Of a stretch of DNA of 7,870 nucleotides, positions 6,214-7,870 are shown one piece after another. The DNA lies in NCBI GenBank assembly GCA_949283445.1, contig CASDTD010000294.1, positions 1 through 7,870 of the forward strand, given 5' to 3'. The first letter of the stretch is position 1; each line of letters starts with the position of its first letter. This stretch comes from an uncultured Coriobacteriia bacterium (lineage in GTDB: Bacteria; Actinomycetota; Coriobacteriia; Coriobacteriales; QAMH01). A model generated the notes under the pieces. That model was not told where the DNA came from. It worked only from the letters and a program-made list of their open reading frames with translations, and did not search any database. The position numbers were made by a program, and so were the translations under genes.

Positions 6214-7284
6214 ATGAAACAGGTCTGCGATTCAGCACCGGCGCTTCAGGGCATGGTGCCCTACGACCCCAAGTACCTGAAAGCCGACGTGCTGCTGTCG
6301 GCAAACGAGAGCCCGTGGGATATCCCCGCCGAAGTGCGCGCGAACGTGCTGGAGCGTCTGGCAACGCTCGCGTTCAACCGCTATCCCGACCCGCTTGCCA
6401 ACGGTCTGCGCGCGAAGCTCGCCCAGCACTGGGGCGTGAAGACGGCCAATGTGCTCGTTGGCAACGGCGGCGACGAGTTGCTCTACGACCTCTTCGCCGC
6501 ATGGGGCGGCCCGGAGCGCACGCTGCTCAACTTTCCGCCGACGTTTTCCGTGTACGAGACGAACGCTGCGCTCACGGGCACGCAGGTGGTGAACCTGCCG
6601 CGCGAAGGCGAGGACTTCCACATCGACGTCGACAAGACCGTCGCGTATCTGCAGCAACACGATGTCAGCATCGTCGTGTTGACCAGCCCCAACAACCCGA
6701 CGGGCATGTCCACGCCGGTCGAAGACATACGTCGCGTTCTCGACGCGACCGATGCGCTCGTGCTCGTGGACGAGGCATACGGCGAGTTCTCGAGCACGAC
6801 CTGCCTGCCGCTGCTTTCCGATTACGAGAACCTCGCCATTTTGCGCACGTTTTCCAAGGCATACCGCTGCGCCGGCGTGCGTTTGGGCTATCTTCTCGCG
6901 AACGCGTCAGTCATCGACGAGTTCAAGAAGGTGCGCCAGCCCTATTCGGTCGACGCGCTCAGCCAGACCGTGGCCGAGGAGGTCATCGACCATGTGGATT
7001 TGTTCACGGAGAGCATCGAGCGCATCAAGGCGGCGCGTGAGGTGCTCGTCGAAAGACTGAGTGCGCTGGAAGATGTGCAGGTGCATCCCAGCGATGCCAA
7101 CTTCATCTTGATTCACGTTCCCTTCGCGACGCATGTGTGGAAGGAACTGCATGAAAAGCATTCGGTGCTCGTCCGCAACGTGTCGGGCGACCCACGTCTG
7201 CCAGGTTGCCTGCGCGTGAGCGTCGGCACGCAGGAGGAAAACGAGAAGTTCCTGGCCGCGCTCGAGGACGTTTTGTCTCTCTAA
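6214..7284 (+). CDS. hisC: Histidinol-phosphate aminotransferase HisC
   Basis: A 356-residue PLP-dependent fold-type I aminotransferase that converts imidazole-acetol phosphate and glutamate to histidinol phosphate and 2-oxoglutarate. Visible motifs: SANES (29-33), NRYPDP (55-60), GNGGDELL (83-90, cofactor phosphate region), SPNNPTG (158-164), VDEAYGEF with Asp186 for the pyridine nitrogen, the Schiff-base lysine Lys215 in TFSKAYRCAGVRLG with Arg223, and the substrate carboxylate/phosphate-side Arg334 in LRVSVG. The length is typical. The start is less certain. ATG 6214 has AGGAAGGG (6191-6198) 15 nt upstream, rather far. An in-frame ATG at 6160 overlaps the hisD stop (TAATG) and would add 18 residues by coupled reinitiation, but has no ribosome site. 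HisC alignments normally begin as from 6214. The gap to hisB is 28 nt. Confidence 0.94.
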   Translation: MKQVCDSAPALQGMVPYDPKYLKADVLLSANESPWDIPAEVRANVLERLATLAFNRYPDPLANGLRAKLAQHWGVKTANVLVGNGGDELLYDLFAAWGGPERTLLNFPPTFSVYETNAALTGTQVVNLPREGEDFHIDVDKTVAYLQQHDVSIVVLTSPNNPTGMSTPVEDIRRVLDATDALVLVDEAYGEFSSTTCLPLLSDYENLAILRTFSKAYRCAGVRLGYLLANASVIDEFKKVRQPYSVDALSQTVAEEVIDHVDLFTESIERIKAAREVLVERLSALEDVQVHPSDANFILIHVPFATHVWKELHEKHSVLVRNVSGDPRLPGCLRVSVGTQEENEKFLAALEDVLSL

Positions 7285-7312
7285 CGCGCCGCATTCGAAA
7301 GGCAGGGTTGTC

Positions 7313-7870
7313 ATGGGAAGATACGCTGAGCTCGCCCGCGCGACGAAGGAGACGGACATCGTCGTCGAGCTCGATTTGGATGGCACGGGCGTGACCGACA
7401 TCAACACGGGCGTGCCGTTTTTCGACCATATGCTCGACGCGTTCGGACGTCACGGGCTGTTCGACCTTTCCGTCACCGTGAAAGGCGATGTGGAAGTCGA
7501 CGCGCATCACACGGTGGAGGATTGCGGCATCGTGCTCGGGCAGTGCTTCGCCGCCGCGCTGGGCGATTGCGCCGGCATCACGCGGTATGGTTCGATCGCT
7601 CTTCCCATGGACGAGGCGCTGGTCTTGGCGGCCGTGGACATCTCGGGGCGCGGGCAGGCGCACTGCGCCGTGGAGCTGCCGGCCACGCGCGTCGGCGCTT
7701 TCGACACGGAGCTGGCCGACGAGTTCTGGATCGCGTTTGCCGCCAACGCGCAGCTGACCTTGCATCTGCGTTCGCTTGCCGGGCGCAACACGCATCATCT
7801 GCTCGAGGCGTCGTTCAAGGCGGCGGCCCGCGCGCTGATGGAGGCGGTTTCCATCGACGGGCGCATCGCC
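7313..7870 (+). CDS. hisB: Imidazoleglycerol-phosphate dehydratase HisB (3' end cut)
   Basis: The first 186 residues, running off the right edge. HisB dehydrates imidazoleglycerol phosphate to imidazole-acetol phosphate, the substrate of HisC, using a two-manganese site. Motifs: VPFFDHML (34-41), DAHHTVED (63-70), MDEAL (99-103) and HHLLEASFKA (161-170). The two HH-containing motifs supply most metal ligands (His65, His66, Glu69, His161, His162, Glu165). It is a monofunctional dehydratase at its N-terminus: there is no N-terminal histidinol-phosphatase domain like that of enterobacterial HisB. Since the family is usually about 195-200 residues, only the last 10-15 should be missing. The ATG at 7313 follows AGGCAGGG (7300-7307) by 5 nt, 28 nt after hisC. 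Confidence 0.94.
   Translation, partial: MGRYAELARATKETDIVVELDLDGTGVTDINTGVPFFDHMLDAFGRHGLFDLSVTVKGDVEVDAHHTVEDCGIVLGQCFAAALGDCAGITRYGSIALPMDEALVLAAVDISGRGQAHCAVELPATRVGAFDTELADEFWIAFAANAQLTLHLRSLAGRNTHHLLEASFKAAARALMEAVSIDGRIA

Overview
The window reads as chromosomal DNA from a GC-rich anaerobe. Codons favour G/C at third positions, start codons are ATG behind GGAG/GGAAGG-type ribosome sites, and one enzyme carries two oxygen-sensitive [4Fe-4S] motifs. A short-form HisG with HisZ, plus this codon style, fits an anaerobic actinobacterium of the Coriobacteriia/Eggerthellales type. That placement is inference and no marker gene settles it.

Layout: (1) 1-37 holds the first codons of an unidentified minus-strand gene. 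(2) 38-423 is a divergent control region with four dyads, three sharing a GGGGCA/TGCCCC motif, and two good tandem sigma70-type promoters. The proximal promoter has a perfect 14-bp palindrome filling most of its spacer. (3) 424-1569 encodes an aldo/keto reductase fused to a C-terminal double [4Fe-4S] ferredoxin domain. (4) 1570-1742 lies between converging genes and holds a hairpin at 1629-1659, a likely bidirectional terminator. (5) 1743-2447 (minus) encodes a FatA/FatB-like acyl-ACP thioesterase. (6) 2448-2976 is a 529-bp divergent intergenic region without a credible gene but rich in inverted repeats. (7) From 2977 to the right edge runs a plus-strand histidine operon: hisZ, hisG, hisD, hisC, hisB (hisB cut by the window edge).

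The his genes cover ATP phosphoribosyltransferase (HisG catalytic subunit with HisZ regulatory subunit, step 1), imidazoleglycerol-phosphate dehydratase (HisB), histidinol-phosphate aminotransferase (HisC) and histidinol dehydrogenase (HisD). hisH, hisA, hisF and hisI/E are not in the window and may follow hisB. Close spacing (4-bp overlap, then 74, 53 and 28 nt gaps) supports one transcript.

I found no mobile element, CRISPR array, tRNA/rRNA or obviously new multigene system. The most notable points are a Cys/His-rich metal-binding-like tail on HisD, the operator-like palindrome inside the reductase promoter, the repeated dyads in 94-260, and the structured region upstream of hisZ.
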